Assembly (NCBI GenBank): GCA_963693365.1
Contig: CAVNZM010000002.1
Span: 2,232,001-2,296,000 of the forward strand
Direction of reading: 5' to 3'
Length of the DNA: 64,000 nucleotides
DNA from: Amoebidium appalachense
Taxonomy: Eukaryota > Ichthyosporea
The notes beneath the pieces were generated by a model, which did no database searches, was not told where the DNA came from, and was given only the letters and a program-made list of their open reading frames with translations. Below are positions 1-29,061 of the stretch, one piece after another; position 1 is the first letter of the stretch; every line of letters starts with the position of its first letter. The translations under genes and the position numbers were made by a program.

Positions 1-396
1 TGCAAACGTAGTAGGTATGTCCACGCGAACCTGCGTGCCTATGGTATTGTGCCTGTGTGTGTGCGCCTGCGTGTGTGGATGTGTATATGTGCCCGTGTAC
101 TTGTGCATGTGAATGTTCGGATGCATATTTGTTCATCTGTATGTGTGTGCAAAAACCTGCAAGCTTACGTGAGCAGTGCAAACAGCATCACCAAACCCCC
201 CTCACAACGCAATTGCAGCGACCAATGGCGGGAGAGGGAGCAGAGATGGTGTGGAGGGAGGAGACGGTGGCATCAAACAAGTTTTGCCCATGTGCACGTG
301 TGAGTTCCTAAGGTGGTGGTTGATGATGTTTGTGTTTGGGGGCATGCACGTGAACGTCTATTGTTTGGCATTCATGTTGGTGGATGTGGGTGCGCC

Positions 397-467
<71 letters not shown>

Positions 468-477
468 GGGAGCATAC
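1..477. other. Noncoding left edge with G run
   Basis: The first 330 bases are TG-rich with many GTGTGT and GTGCAT blocks, and no convincing exon was found on either strand. A G run of about 68 nt occupies 399-466. If the minus-strand exon at 478-557 is real, this is its downstream intron, and the run is a sense-strand C run starting about 11 nt after the donor. Confidence 0.6.
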
Positions 478-557
478 TGCATGAAGGCTTCCTCTGTGAG
501 CTCATATGTGTAGAAGAAGATGGGCTCATCGGGGTGGGTCAGCTGGACGGTGAGCAC
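478..557 (-). CDS. Possible exon resembling the SAS-6 head domain
   Basis: On the minus strand a CAG acceptor (558-560) is followed by 80 nt of open frame, and the exon ends at a GTATGC donor (471-477). The peptide contains LTVQLTHPDEPIFFY followed by TYELTEEAF. That pattern, a hydrophobic strand, LT, an acidic residue, P-I/F-FFY and then EE-x-F, resembles the N-terminal head domain of the centriole cartwheel protein SAS-6, where animal sequences have RLTDDTDPFFLYNL and SEEDF. The next expected SAS-6 segment is not visible, so the 3' part of the gene probably lies beyond the window edge. One short exon is thin support; the resemblance could be chance or reflect a related fold. Confidence 0.3.
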
Positions 558-983
558 CTGGGTGGAGGGCATATCAGGTGGGTGTGCTTGTGTCTGATGT
601 ATGTGTGTGTGTGGTGGTGGAGTTGGTGGGGGGCGAGGGGGGAGGGGGGAGGAGAGTAGTGAAAAGGGGAAGGGGAAAGGGGGGGGGGGGGGGGGGGAGG
701 GGAAAGGGAAGGGGAAGGGGAGAGGGAGGGGGAGGGGAGAGAAGGTATGTGCTGGTATGTGGTTTGGGAAGGGTGTATTTGTGTGTGTCTGGATTGGTTT
801 GCCCATGTGTGTGTGTGCGCACACACACGTGTGCATACCTAAGAATTCGTGTACTTGTGCAGGCCGGCCAGGCAGGGGGTCTTTTGTGACGAAAAGCAAG
901 ATCTATTTATGTTGGCTGGCTGTGTGCCACACGTGCGCTTGTCTACGGGACGTGGTACGCACACACACAGGTTTACCGACAGC

Positions 984-985
<2 letters not shown>

Positions 986-1024
<39 letters not shown>

Positions 1025-1040
1025 AAAAAAAAAAAAAAAA
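986..1040. repeat. C run followed directly by A run
   Basis: About 29 C followed without a break by about 26 A. It is the first of a dozen or so compound C-then-A homopolymers in the window, which elsewhere also read as T-then-G on the plus strand. Confidence 0.95.
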
Positions 1041-1121
1041 ACCCCGCAAGCAGGCCATTGAGGCATTTTGAACACCATGGAGCACGACATTTTGAAAAGC
1101 ATGAGGGGAGATCTAACTCAC

Positions 1122-1176
1122 CTTTGTTGGGCCATTTCCGTCTTGCATACCCACCACCACTTCACCCACCACCGTC
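1122..1176 (-). CDS. Possible short exon upstream of the SAS-6-like exon
   Basis: A minus-strand acceptor (CAGCAG, 1177-1182) and a consensus GTGAGT donor (starting at 1121) bracket 55 nt of open frame reading TVVGEVVVGMQDGNGPTK. It exits in phase 0, which fits the phase-0 entry of the exon at 478-557. A further GTGAGT donor at about 1363 on the same strand hints at another exon upstream (peptide near SLYSAF), but no start codon was found. It is called on splice signals and phase only; the peptide matches no family I recognise. Confidence 0.25.
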
Positions 1177-2958
<1,782 letters not shown>

Positions 2959-4009
2959 ATGGGGGGGGGCAACCAGGTGGCGCGTGGTGCACCACAGCCG
3001 GACCCTGCACTGAGGGGCGACTACAAGTTCCTGGCGCAGAAGCAACATGTGGCCATCCCCTTCCTTCCGGTGCTTACCCCTCAGGAGCGCAAGCTATTCA
3101 GCACGCTGCTCCTGGGCACCTACAAGGCACATGCAAAGCCCAACGGCCAGCTGTTCGAGGCTTTGGCCCAAGACTTCAACAAGGCTGCCTCTGTGGCTGG
3201 GGGAATCTACATGAAGGATGCGGCCTACATCAAGAAGCATTTCGACAAGTGGAAGACCTGGCAGACGGCACATGCACAGCGCTCCACACACGAGGGCCTG
3301 GCAGATCACCGCAAGCGTATGCGCGAGGAGAGGGCAGACGCTGTGCCAGCAACCATACGGCCTGCCCCCTTGCCACCCCCTCCCTGTTCCAGACGGTGTC
3401 GATGCAGGGGCGCAGCGTGAGCGGCCCTTGCCCATGCTAGTGGGCAAAAAGCATCGCAACATTGGCCCTGAGGGGCCCCTGCAGATGGATTTGCCGGTGC
3501 CCCCTCCTATGCAGCCACCCCAGAGAGCCCCCAAGACCTGCAAGACGTGTGGCCGCCAGGGCAAGGGCTGCCCCGGCTCCAATCGGGCCAAGAGCTGCCC
3601 ACGTTGGGTTGCAGCCAATCAGGATGCCATGCCACCAGCACCCGCGCTTGACATGCAGCAGGGCCATGTGCCGCACATGCCCCCTGCACCCCATCCAGGC
3701 CCGCACCACCCACATGGCTGGCCCCCACCGTGGGGCATCATGCCGCCTCAGCCCGGCCCTGCCTTCCCCATGCCTGGGCTACTGCCGCAGCACGGTCCCC
3801 ATCCTTACTTGGGCCATGTGGGCCAGCCCTCGGCTGGTGGGCAGTTCCCACCCCCTTCTCGTGCATCTGCTGTGCTGGGCCTGGCGTTGCCACCTGCTGG
3901 AGAGACGCAGCTGCAATGGCACGATCGAAAGCAAAGTAATCGTGGCCGCAAGTCTGCAGGCAGCCAATCAGGATCTCAGAGTAGTCAGAGTAGCCAAACT
4001 AGTGTCTAA
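2959..4009 (+). CDS. Frame-split ORF with Cys motif, possibly transposon-derived
   Basis: ATG at 2959 is in a strong context (GCTGCCATGG). The first frame stays open to 3420 and codes for a helical, basic segment (FEALAQDFN, YIKKHFDKWKTW), loosely like trihelix or Myb/SANT-type DNA-binding domains. The plausible continuation lies in the next frame and ends at 4009: a Cys-rich motif, CKTCGRQGKGCPGSN then CPRW (about 3539-3605), a Pro/Met/His-rich tract and a Ser/Gln-rich tail. Dropping one C from the CCCCC run near 3375 joins the two, so this is either a sequence error or a decayed gene. High third-position GC and lack of introns differ from the other genes. No transposase catalytic motif or terminal repeats were seen. 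Function is unknown; a DNA-binding or mobile-element accessory protein is a guess. Confidence 0.5.
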
Positions 4010-4449
4010 TATTGGAATGTACACCAATGTAACGGATCTCATATGTGTTGTAGTGCTTCAAGTTATACCTGTTCTTCGTACAGTCATGTTAGGGGGGGAG
4101 GGGGGGGGGGGGGGGGGGGGGGGCTAGCTTTCATTCCGAAGTTTATTGTAAAGAATTAAAATTTAGAATCTGAGTAATAGTACAGAGCCTTTGCACTTTT
4201 CTCTGTTTGTTAGGAATTCTTTGTGATCGAGAGTATGGTGTGTTAGACTATTGGTGTTAATGTGTCCTGGAAGGTGTATAATGTCTGCTGGCCGTAGTCA
4301 GTATCTATTTTTAGGTATATAGTATATTTTTAAATGTTGGCCGCTGGCCAATAAATAGCAAATAATAAACACACGATAAAGTCAACAGCGTGCCAAAAAA
4401 CTAATCCCCAGCGAGCGCACCCAGTGATGTGTGTGTGTGTGTGTGTGTC

Positions 4450-4515
<66 letters not shown>

Positions 4516-5847
4516 CGCGCGCGTGCGTGCGTGTGTGTGTGTGTGTGCGTGCGTGCGTGCGTGTGTGCGTGTGTGCGTGTGTGCGTGTGTGCGTGTGTGT
4601 GTGTGAGTGTGTGTGTGTGTGTGTGTATGTGTGGTGTGGTGTGTGCGCGGCTTGTACATATGTACGTGTTCATGTGCACCTGTGTCGGACCTACGAAGTA
4701 CATGAAAGTAAATTTTGACAGCATCGATCTGCCGGTGTGTATGTGTATGTGTGCCAGTGCAGCAGGTGTGCCTTGTAACTGATAGCTTCGCATTTTACGT
4801 GTGTGTATATATAGTAGTACGCATAGACACTTGCTGATCATTCGGATCGACATTAATATTTAATCTGTCGGTCCTCGGTTTTTTGAGTGAATGATGATCA
4901 AGTGTAAGAGCATTCACTTGGCAAGTATTAATGTTGCAGAGGCTAGCTGCAGCTGCAAGCGTCGGATGCACACTGACAATTGTCTTTTCAGCGAGTCTAA
5001 CCTGCAGGCAGCAGCTGCACACATATAGGGTTGTTATCTTGCGGCACATGCACGGTGATCATTTCAGAGTAATAGAGTTCAGAGCAATGAAAATAATGAA
5101 AATAACTAAACTTTGTGACTACTTTAAAGTTGCTGAGATCATACGTGGTGCAAGCTGCACTATGAACACATGTATAGTGCTAGTAATTAATACATTTTTG
5201 TTGCCTTCTGCAGGGTTATCGTAGCTACGTCACGGCCTGCACTCAGGGGGGGGGGGAGGGGGGGGGAGAGGGGGGATGATTCGAAGGGGGTATAAATAAG
5301 AACATGCACCTAAAGGTCTTTCCCGTGGATCCTCCCCCCTCCCCCCCCCACCTCTCCCTCCCCCGGGGCCCCATACTATGATATCTAGGCCCAATATTAT
5401 ATGCCCCTTCCCCCCCCCCCCCCCCCCCCCCCTCCTCTCCGGATCCCCGGACCCCACTTCCCTACCCGGAGGCTCAAGAGCTCCCCCCTCTCCCCTCTCC
5501 CCCCCCCCCCCCCCCCCCCCCCCCCAAGGCTTACGGGGGCCCTTCTTCATCGAGGGGGAGGGGGTGGGGGTGGGGGGGTGGGGGGAGGGGGTGGGGGGGA
5601 GGGAAGTGGAAGGCGGGGGTGGATGCATGTCAGCCTAGGTGAATTCAATTGTTTAACTCCAGTGTGCAGGACTGGTCTGAAGGCTTAAGAAAACAACGAG
5701 GAAATGGGGTCCAGTGGAGGTGGTGGTGGTGTTCTGTGTGTGTGTGTACACGTGCACGTATGTGTGTGGTTTTTTTAAGGGGTGAGTGGTGGTGGTGGTG
5801 GTGGTGGTGGTCACCGTGGTGGTGGTGTGTGTGTCTGGTGTGTGTGT

Positions 5848-5898
<51 letters not shown>

Positions 5899-7302
5899 TA
5901 GAAAGAAAAACTGCTCGTGGGTCACTGTTTTTCGTCACTGTATTTGTAACGGGCCGCTCATATTTATATAACTACTTTAATTTAAGTACACGTGTTCATT
6001 ATCATATACGATGGCCAAATATAGAAATTTTGGCGTCGAAGTTCTTGGAGCTAAAAAAACGTTTAAAAGGGGGAAATAATAGCTTGGCCCCAAATTTACC
6101 TTGCCGTTTTTAGCGAATGTATTTTTTATTCATGAGTTCTAGTGATTCAGTGAGTGCACGTGCCTGCCTCAGGCTGATCATGACAACTGCAACACACCAT
6201 TCCTACATGGATATCAACCAAAAGAAAATAGTATATACTGTGGTGGTCTCCTAAACCTTGTGCGGCATGCGCATACATGATATTACAGTGACGCATGTGC
6301 ATATTATTGTTCTGTACACCGGAGTGTGCCGGTGCACGTGGCTGTTTTGTGCACATGTTACAATAGCAGCACGATCTCCCTAAACTCCATGTTTACACAT
6401 CCCTCACCCTGGCTCTGCCTTGTCGGTGCTCCAAAACACACATACAAATCCCCCTAGACTCAGTGCCTGCACATGGTCGCATTCACGTGCAGGTCACGTG
6501 ACACATGCGATGCCATACTGCCGTCTACAGCAACAACCACGGCAGCATGTATACCGGCCCAGCACGAAATATACTTATCGGCAGCCCACTGAACTCGCCC
6601 ATTTTCTCTTTTTCATGTATGTCCCTCCTTTTTTGTAAAATCACCCTTTTTGGCCTCCCGGTAGTGGATTTTGCAGGATTTGACTTCTTTGAGGTCCAAA
6701 AACCTCAAATTTTCCCCGGCGGGGCCGGGGAGGGAGAATTCAAAAATTGCCCGCTCCTGATATGGTACCCGGGCCGTCGACGAGCATGCGCCGAACTTCG
6801 CAGTACTTCGCAGCAGCAGCCAAGCTTTACTGTGACGCTGCGTTTGAATGAGCCCGCCCAAATTAAAAATCACCTAAACAAGCACTTTGATAGGTTCATT
6901 AGGAATTTTGTACCAACTACTTTGCATTCCTAGAAGCATTCCTGCCGTCATAACGTGAATGTTCACGTGTTATTGACTCGGCCACCTCTGCCATTCTGCA
7001 CACAACAGTCACGTTTCTCGCCTGTCTAGCTGTTCAAAAATTCTTTCCTTTCTTCTATCTCTGAAAAAATTTACGCCGACGTGACAGTTTGTAGACACTG
7101 CACAGCGTTTGTGTCGGTGTTACACTGAGAAGAGAGCGAGAGAAACAGTTGCAGTTCCGTTGTGGAATTTTCAAAGCCATCTGGTGGGCTCACAGTGACA
7201 ATAAGAAACCGTGAAGGACTTAAAGTTTTTAACTGAGGGCACCAAATCTCCAGGAAACATCTACCTTTCTTCATACACCTGCAAGGAAGTCTGCACAGTG
7301 GT
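4010..7302. other. Noncoding stretch with GT, G and C tracts
   Basis: It contains a G run (about 4097-4123), a long GT tract, paired C-rich and G-rich stretches (5240-5640) and a (GGT)n-then-G block (5785-5897). 6100-7070 is of ordinary complexity, but its frames are short and match no family. No exon pair with matching splice phases was found. Confidence 0.6.
4423..4640. repeat. (GT)n tract with embedded GC alternation
   Basis: Roughly 215 bp of alternating purine-pyrimidine sequence: (GT)n, then (GC)n at about 4507-4522, then GTGC/GTGT mixtures. Such sequence is Z-DNA-prone. Confidence 0.95.
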
Positions 7303-7791
7303 ATGGTTTTCTCCTTTGTGCCCAAGCTGGGACCTGCCAGTCCAAGCGCTCCCAACAGCAAAAAGCTTTTTCTGCTTTTAACATTCCTGTGTCTGGCGGC
7401 AATCTCTTCGCTTTTTCTTCGCATTGCACCCGTGTGGACAACAAGCACAAGGACAACAAACTCCATCGGGCTTTCGTCCACAGACGCAGATACTCGGTCC
7501 ATACACGCGCAAGACAACAAAAGTCAATTTCAAGGTGAGATCGCGGAAGAACTGAAAAACACCCAAGAGCGCAAAACACCAGAGAAAAACACCGATGATG
7601 CAAACGCGGAGGTTCTTGCTGCAGTAGCTGCAGTAGCAAAGGCGCCGTGGAACATTGGTAAAGGCGCAGCTGGGGGAGTAGGCCTTGGCTATGCCAGTGG
7701 CCTTGACTTCAACAACATGGGAGGGTCTGACATTATAAAAAGGCTTATGGCCAAGGGGATGAGCGGAAGGTTGACTGGCTTAGGTGTCTGA
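7303..7791 (+). CDS. Orphan 162-residue protein with N-terminal membrane anchor
   Basis: An intronless ORF with normal amino-acid composition. Residues about 18-40 form one hydrophobic segment (KKLFLLLTFLCLAAISSLFL) preceded by basic residues, suggesting a signal anchor or uncleaved signal. A hydrophilic Thr/Lys/Glu-rich stretch follows, then an Ala-rich helix and a Gly-rich tail (GKGAAGGVGLGYASG, ending GRLTGLGV). It stands alone between repeats, upstream of nothing on its strand and about 1.1 kb from the 3' end of the convergent SCFD2 gene. I recognise no family. It could be a real small secreted or membrane protein, or one exon of a larger gene. The Gly-rich C terminus and membrane anchor are the only clues. 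Confidence 0.5.
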   Translation: MVFSFVPKLGPASPSAPNSKKLFLLLTFLCLAAISSLFLRIAPVWTTSTRTTNSIGLSSTDADTRSIHAQDNKSQFQGEIAEELKNTQERKTPEKNTDDANAEVLAAVAAVAKAPWNIGKGAAGGVGLGYASGLDFNNMGGSDIIKRLMAKGMSGRLTGLGV

Positions 7792-7907
7792 AACGAGGGC
7801 ACGGAAAGAAATGATGCAAGTGAGGCGCAAGTGTAGAGTTTACATTTTAACTCAATAGTATATCTTAGGCATCTTTTGTTGTTGTTGTTGTTGTTGTTTA
7901 AAAGGGG

Positions 7908-7947
<40 letters not shown>

Positions 7948-7964
7948 CACGGTAGATGCATTTT

Positions 7965-8008
<44 letters not shown>

Positions 8009-8041
8009 GTATGGAAGCGCCACCGTAGATGAATTTTCAGT

Positions 8042-8082
<41 letters not shown>

Positions 8083-8672
8083 AATGGAGGCGCCCACGCG
8101 ATGGATGGACTCCATGTATTCTGCAACTTAATGCGGTAACACCCCATCCACTAGTTTTAGATGAAGTTAGGCTCTACAGTGCGGGGCCTAAATTCAAATG
8201 CCCATCGGCAGAACATATAGATGAGTTGTAACTGTTGCGGTAGCAGTTTGGGCTGAGCCTGCCAGCAAAGCAGCCCAGGTCTCGAGGATCTGTTTCCTTT
8301 TTTTTTTATTTCGATGATGTTGCATACTGATGTGCGTATGTACAAAGGGTTTGTATGGAAAGTAATGCTGCTGGCAGCTACGTATAACCTATGCATAACA
8401 AGTGCGCAATTTTTTAAAGATTGAATTTGATAACACACATCGATGCATCATGAAAACCTTTCTACTCACTCATTCAAAAATTCGAGGTGGTAATACACAA
8501 GGACATCCCCTTGTGCTTTCTAAGGTGCCTTTATTTACGCAACAACATACATTCACGAGCAAGGTTAATTTAAGCTCTCAACAGAAAACGTGCCCATCAT
8601 CGACCCATGCCAAGGGCAAACACACCAATCCAGAACTCGACGGTGCATACGTGCATAGAACACAGAGGACCC

Positions 8673-8714
<42 letters not shown>

Positions 8715-8865
8715 AAAAAAAAGAAAAAAACCTTCCCCCCCCTTTCACAGGGCACACACACAACACACACGCCCTCATCACTTCCCCCTGTAAGCCCATG
8801 GCTCCATTGATCGACAAAGAAAAAAAGGAAACGAAAACAACAATTTATAAAGGAGGGGAGCACGT
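7792..8865. other. Convergent intergenic spacer with homopolymers
   Basis: The spacer lies between the orphan ORF and the 3' end of SCFD2. It holds (GTT)n at about 7877-7899, a G run at 7914-7945, T runs at about 7969-8005 and 8043-8075, and a C-then-A compound run at about 8676-8722. A short imperfect duplication around GTAGATG-ATTTTCA occurs at about 7952 and 8025. Confidence 0.6.
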
Positions 8866-23911
<15,046 letters not shown>

Positions 23912-24129
23912 TTTCCTTGATATTATAATCCTGCACTGATCATGGTTCCTTGAAAAATGTTTCTTTTTGGTAACCCTTGCGATATCTTGGGAGCTCGCTT
24001 TCCTACGTTCGAATTAGTACAGCAGATTTTGAACCCGCTGCTTCTGCGAAGCTGCCTACTATTTGAGCAAAGGGTACTGCAGTATATAAGTAAATGTGTT
24101 TGTGTGTGCTTTTTTCACTATTCCTGATG

Positions 24130-24209
24130 ATGGCTCGTGCACAGTTCTTGGTGGCTGGATGATGGCTCGTGCACAGTTCTTGGTGGATGGCTCGTGCACA
24201 GTTCTTGGT
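24130..24209. repeat. Three tandem copies of a 23-bp unit
   Basis: The unit ATGGCTCGTGCACAGTTCTT plus GGT occurs at 24130-24152, 24162-24184 and 24187-24209. It lies about 220 bp upstream of the SCFD2 start codon. Each copy contains a GTGCAC palindrome, so the units could be clustered protein-binding sites. Confidence 0.9.
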
Positions 24210-24944
24210 TGACCGAGATTGGATTTGTACATCTCAATCACACATATATCAACCTCGGGCCCTTGGCCATGAGCCCCAGCCTCCCAGCCTCAGAGTCCCA
24301 GGCCCTGCCCGGCCCCCGCATCAGAAACTGGGGGTCAACATTATTTACCCACCTCCACCAATAGAAGTATTGCAGAGAAGCAGCTGTTGCATTCCGAAGT
24401 TCCGAACTTCCCAATGGAAACCTCCTACAAAAAATAGACCAAGTCAATCTCAATCGAGGCTCGCGCTCGAGGCCTCGAGCCTCGAGACCGGTGTGATGGG
24501 TCTAACCCCACAAGCTAATATAGCTGCGCACTCACAGACTCGTTTGATACTCTGTACAGGCGTCGAATAAAAAACGGATCTGCCTGCCGGTCAGGCCCGG
24601 ACCCGCAAACTACACGTTGCGTCCATGCATGTGGTGTGGATCCGGGCCTGTTCCCTACTAAAGATCTAGTGTGATCGATCATGCTTGCATGAGCCTACAT
24701 ATTGATGAGGATTTGGGCGAACCGAACCCGCTCCCAATGAATATGGTATAGCGCAAGGTTACACGTGTATATAATATAAGGAAATAAAATTCATTATTGA
24801 AAGTGTGAGATATGTACACAAGCAGTTCTGGCAAGGTAAGCGCAACCAAATTACATAGGCTGGTGCCAGCTGCATCACCGGTGCCGGCCCCGGCTGAGTG
24901 AGAGGCTCGAGAGCTCCAAAATCTCAAATGGAATGCGCACCGCT

Positions 24945-24963
24945 TGATGCGCCATAAGCCAAT
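24945..24963 (-). promoter_or_regulatory. 19-bp motif shared with the 7TM-RGS upstream region
   Basis: The minus strand reads ATTGGCTTATGGCGCATCA, identical to 39128-39146 on the plus strand. It includes an inverted CCAAT box. It lies 638 bp before the RGS gene start codon, and the other copy 587 bp before the 7TM-RGS start codon. A regulatory role is inferred from position and identity only. Confidence 0.45.
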
Positions 24964-25601
24964 AGATAAGAGAAAGATTTTGACCACCAATCATCTTTGA
25001 GCTCTCAAATTGGCCAGAGCAGGGTCAAAACTTTTTGTTAACACCAACCACCACGTCCGTATCATCACCCCCCACCTGTGCCAAGCACCTGAAGCCAGCA
25101 ACAACCTGAGAAAAGACGTGCTTTTGAAGAAAAACTTTGAAACATAGGTTTATGCCTTTTTACTTTAGCAATATAGCTGTTTTCTTTTCATGGGACCCCA
25201 TATATGCAATAAATCACACTGGACATGCTGTAGCACACGCATGCAATATCCTGATCATGACGCAGGCCTACTGGTAGCCCCTGAGTGCTGAGGTATAATA
25301 ACAACCAGAACCAAAGAAGATATATCCCTATGCATGAACAGACAGAGAACTTTCAAGCTAGTGTATTCACATAAGATACCATACATCTGACAGTGAAATC
25401 AACCCAAACACGTTTATAATATCCATACATACTTTCGAATTTCAATCATGGCCCTGCTGATAAGTGGCTGAGCCCCAACCGGGCTATCACCACCGTGACA
25501 CCTTTGATGCTCGGAATGATCCTTTTATTTTTTGCTAGTAATACACAAAGCAAATGCGATTGTCACATTATCAACCAGTATAGTTTTAGCTTAGTTTATA
25601 G

Positions 25602-27352
25602 ATGGAGGAAACCAGTTCTTTAGAGCCCACTGTGGTGGCTCTAAACACCGACCCAGTGCACCACCCACGAAGACGGAAAACCCCACCTGCACCCATTGCT
25701 TACACCGTTCTAAAAAAGTACGAATCAACAGACGCCGATTCCGGGGCCGAAGAGGTGCATCCTGGAGTAGCTTTTAGGGAAGGTGTAAGCGTAATAGAAA
25801 GCGTACAGGATATTCTTGATGCACACATCCATACGGTAATCGTTGAGCCACTTAAACCCGACAGTCCTACATTCCACAACACACCTACACACTCGGGAGA
25901 TGCACAGGACAACGGAATAAGGAAAACCGGTAGCATCAAGAAAGTAATAGCCCAGCATTGCAAAGATAAACTCATGCCCCGCTTGAAACGGACTGCATCA
26001 CTCATACTTGGTGACAAGGATGCTTCAAACCACGATGGAGATGGTGGCCACAGCAGTGACGGGGATGTGAGACATGGGCAAGCACAAAGCCCGAAAAGCC
26101 CATTCGGAGGGCCCATAAGGCCAGGGACAACAGCGAATCCAGACAGCCCACAAACACGCGCACGCGCACATACCGCAACACGGTTCGACCCAAAGGTGGT
26201 TGTGTTGCATAATGGATCGCACACGCACGAGCAATCTCCAATGGTACACCCTCGTTTTGCCCGTCACAGTAGTCTTCCCGATCAAAAGGCAAACGTGGAG
26301 CAGAGAAAGAGCGAGCCCAGCCCTCAGCTAGCACACAAGGTGATTGCAGACCAGCCACGTTCGCAAAGCCTTTCTAGCTCTCCGCTTAGCAGCCCACGTC
26401 TGACTCATGAGGCACGATCAGATACTCACAACAGACGCCCGGTTTCCACATCGGCAGTTTCCGTAACACGGCCAGCATCGAGCCCACAGCTTCCGCACGT
26501 TGCACCAGCTGCCGAGGACGGTAATGCAGTGGCACGCTTTTCGTTCGCACCACCGTCCAAGCCCTCTCGTTTTTCGGGCGAGGCATGGGATGGGCGACCG
26601 GTGGGGACAATATCACCCACGAAGCAGGGGGGTGATATAAATCTCGCCCAGGTGCGAAAGAGCTCGGCTCATTCCACTGACTCACGGAGACTAAGCGGGC
26701 AGATTTCCCCCGATCTTATACAGCAGGTATGATTTTGTTTGCCCCTTGTCAGATTTTCCTACAAACGAATGCACATGAACTCTTACGTTGCAGCCAGGAG
26801 AGGTCATCCACATGTGTTGCGCATGCCTCACACACACACGATGGCTTGCCTACCACAGCACCACAAGCACATCATGTATGAGCACCTGCAAACACTGAAG
26901 CGTGTGGTGTGCATTCCACAGCCACCAACACCAGTCATTACTGACCTAAACACACAAATACCGGCACCGCACACATTCACACACAAACACCTAGATTGTG
27001 GCATACTACTCCACCCACATACACGTGCACGGGCGCGGGCCTGCACACACACCTGCACACATGCACACATGCACACACTCACAAGGACACCCACACACAA
27101 GCACACGCACACATAGACACATCACACAGGCACGAACACGGGTGCACCCTCATCGACTGTCCTTGACAATGCCATTCTTGACATATACATATACACATGC
27201 GCACGGCAAACTCACCATACACACACACGTACACCGGCACATAGTGCTTCATACACGCACACGTGCGCGCGCACGCACACACAACACACAACACACACAC
27301 ACAAACACCCCTCGGTATACACATTCGCACACACAAACACAAGACACACACA

Positions 27353-27388
<36 letters not shown>

Positions 27389-27753
27389 CGCCCGCGCGCG
27401 CGCACACACACGCGCACAAAAAAAATGGGGAAAAAAATAAAATAAAAAACACGCACGAAAACTTTTACAAAGAGAAATATGCCCCCCCCCCGCCCTCCCA
27501 CCCCAGCACGACCCCTCCTCCCTCCTCAGAGTCCCCATCCACTCACACACGCACACACCCACACTGTATACGCAGAATGTATAGCCTGCATGGTGTTTTG
27601 GTGGTGCAAAACTTCTGCTAAAACATAGAACATCTGCTGCCAAGCAAAAACAAACACCCAACCAGAACTCTCAAATCACTTAAAATGCGTCTATGAGCTT
27701 GCATGTTATTGAGGGAGGTGTGCATGTAAACGAAGGCTTGCATGACAAGCAAG

Positions 27754-27784
<31 letters not shown>

Positions 27785-28716
27785 CCCGGGGGGCGTCTGT
27801 GCATCCGCTAGCCTGTTTGGGAATCCCCCTGATAATGGGCTATGTTCAAGTGCATTTTCCACTGCTGTTTTGCCTTTTATAACCAAAGGTTATTTCCTAT
27901 GTTTATGTGCGTCCCCCTCCACCTGCCCTCACCCCCTCCCCCTTTCTCCCCGCCTCCCCCCCCCCCCTCCCCCCCCCCACGGAGTGTGAGCCTTACCACC
28001 TCCCAAAATCTCCCAACCTCATTAACGGTATATTTTGCCCAAAATCTACACAGGATGCCGCGCCTTCACATTCCAGTGATACGGCACAACTTTCACCACG
28101 TATGTCCACCGAAAAGCGCCCATCAAGCCAACTGGCCCAAGGGCTAACGAGCCAACGCCACAGTAGCGGTGCCACTATCTCCCAAGTGCGAAAGTCCACT
28201 TCGGCCGAGAAAACTGCAATGTCTGTTATGCCCACTACCACGGGCAGCCAAGCGGTGCAAACGGACACGGCTTTCGTGGATGCAATCGGGGATATGTTTT
28301 CGTTTTTGACGGCAATTGACTCTGGCAGCCAGGGGGACGTGGGGGTGTCGGGTGATTGTGCAGTTATTCCGAGTGAACAGGCTGGGCCGGCAAAGGTATG
28401 GGAGATCTGTGTTACTTGTAGTCCCGGGGGAGCTCTTGTGGAAAATGGAAATCTTGTGACTGCTGCTTCCATTCTAATGCATATTTCCTTTGTTTGACAG
28501 CTGGTACTACGGATGACCCCCATTATACACCTAACATATAAGCGGACACGAGTGCAGAAGTACATACACCCAAGCAAGTGCGAATCCATCCATACGCATG
28601 CACATGCATCCACACACACGCATGCATTCACTTCACCGCACGTACAAGTACAACTGCTCCAGATCCCACACCCACCCATACACACCCACAAGCACACCTG
28701 CACACATGCACGCACG

Positions 28717-28776
<60 letters not shown>

Positions 28777-29016
28777 CAAACACAGACACACACACACACA
28801 CATGCAAACACACAGACACACACATAGACACAGACAACCATATTCACACTCGCACACATGCACACGATTATACGCGCGCGCGCGCGCGCACGCACGAACA
28901 CGCACACGCACACGCACACGCACACGCACACGCATATGCACACGCACACGCACACGCACACGCACACGACACGAACACGCACACGCACACGAACACGCAC
29001 ACGTACACGCACACGC

Positions 29017-29061
<45 letters not shown>

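Larger units (their letters stand above)
23912..25601. other. Divergent intergenic region between SCFD2 and the RGS gene
   Basis: About 1.7 kb of mostly unique sequence with none of the long homopolymers typical elsewhere. It is the shared upstream region of two divergent genes and so the likely promoter area of both. It carries a three-copy direct repeat, an inverted pair CAGGCCCGGA/TCCGGGCCTG at 24592-24601 and 24641-24650, a CTCGAG-rich patch near 24467-24487 and a 19-bp motif also found upstream of the first 7TM-RGS gene. No TATA box was assigned. Confidence 0.65.

Noticed and set aside
6505-6933. 142-residue plus-strand frame of normal composition
   Set aside because: No start context, domain or splice partner. 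An overlapping minus-strand frame is equally open.
28501-28570. Good acceptor (TTTGTTTGACAG) followed by open frame in RGS intron 2
   Set aside because: The frame enters CA repeats with no donor, and skipping it keeps phase between exons 2 and 3. Possibly a decoy site.
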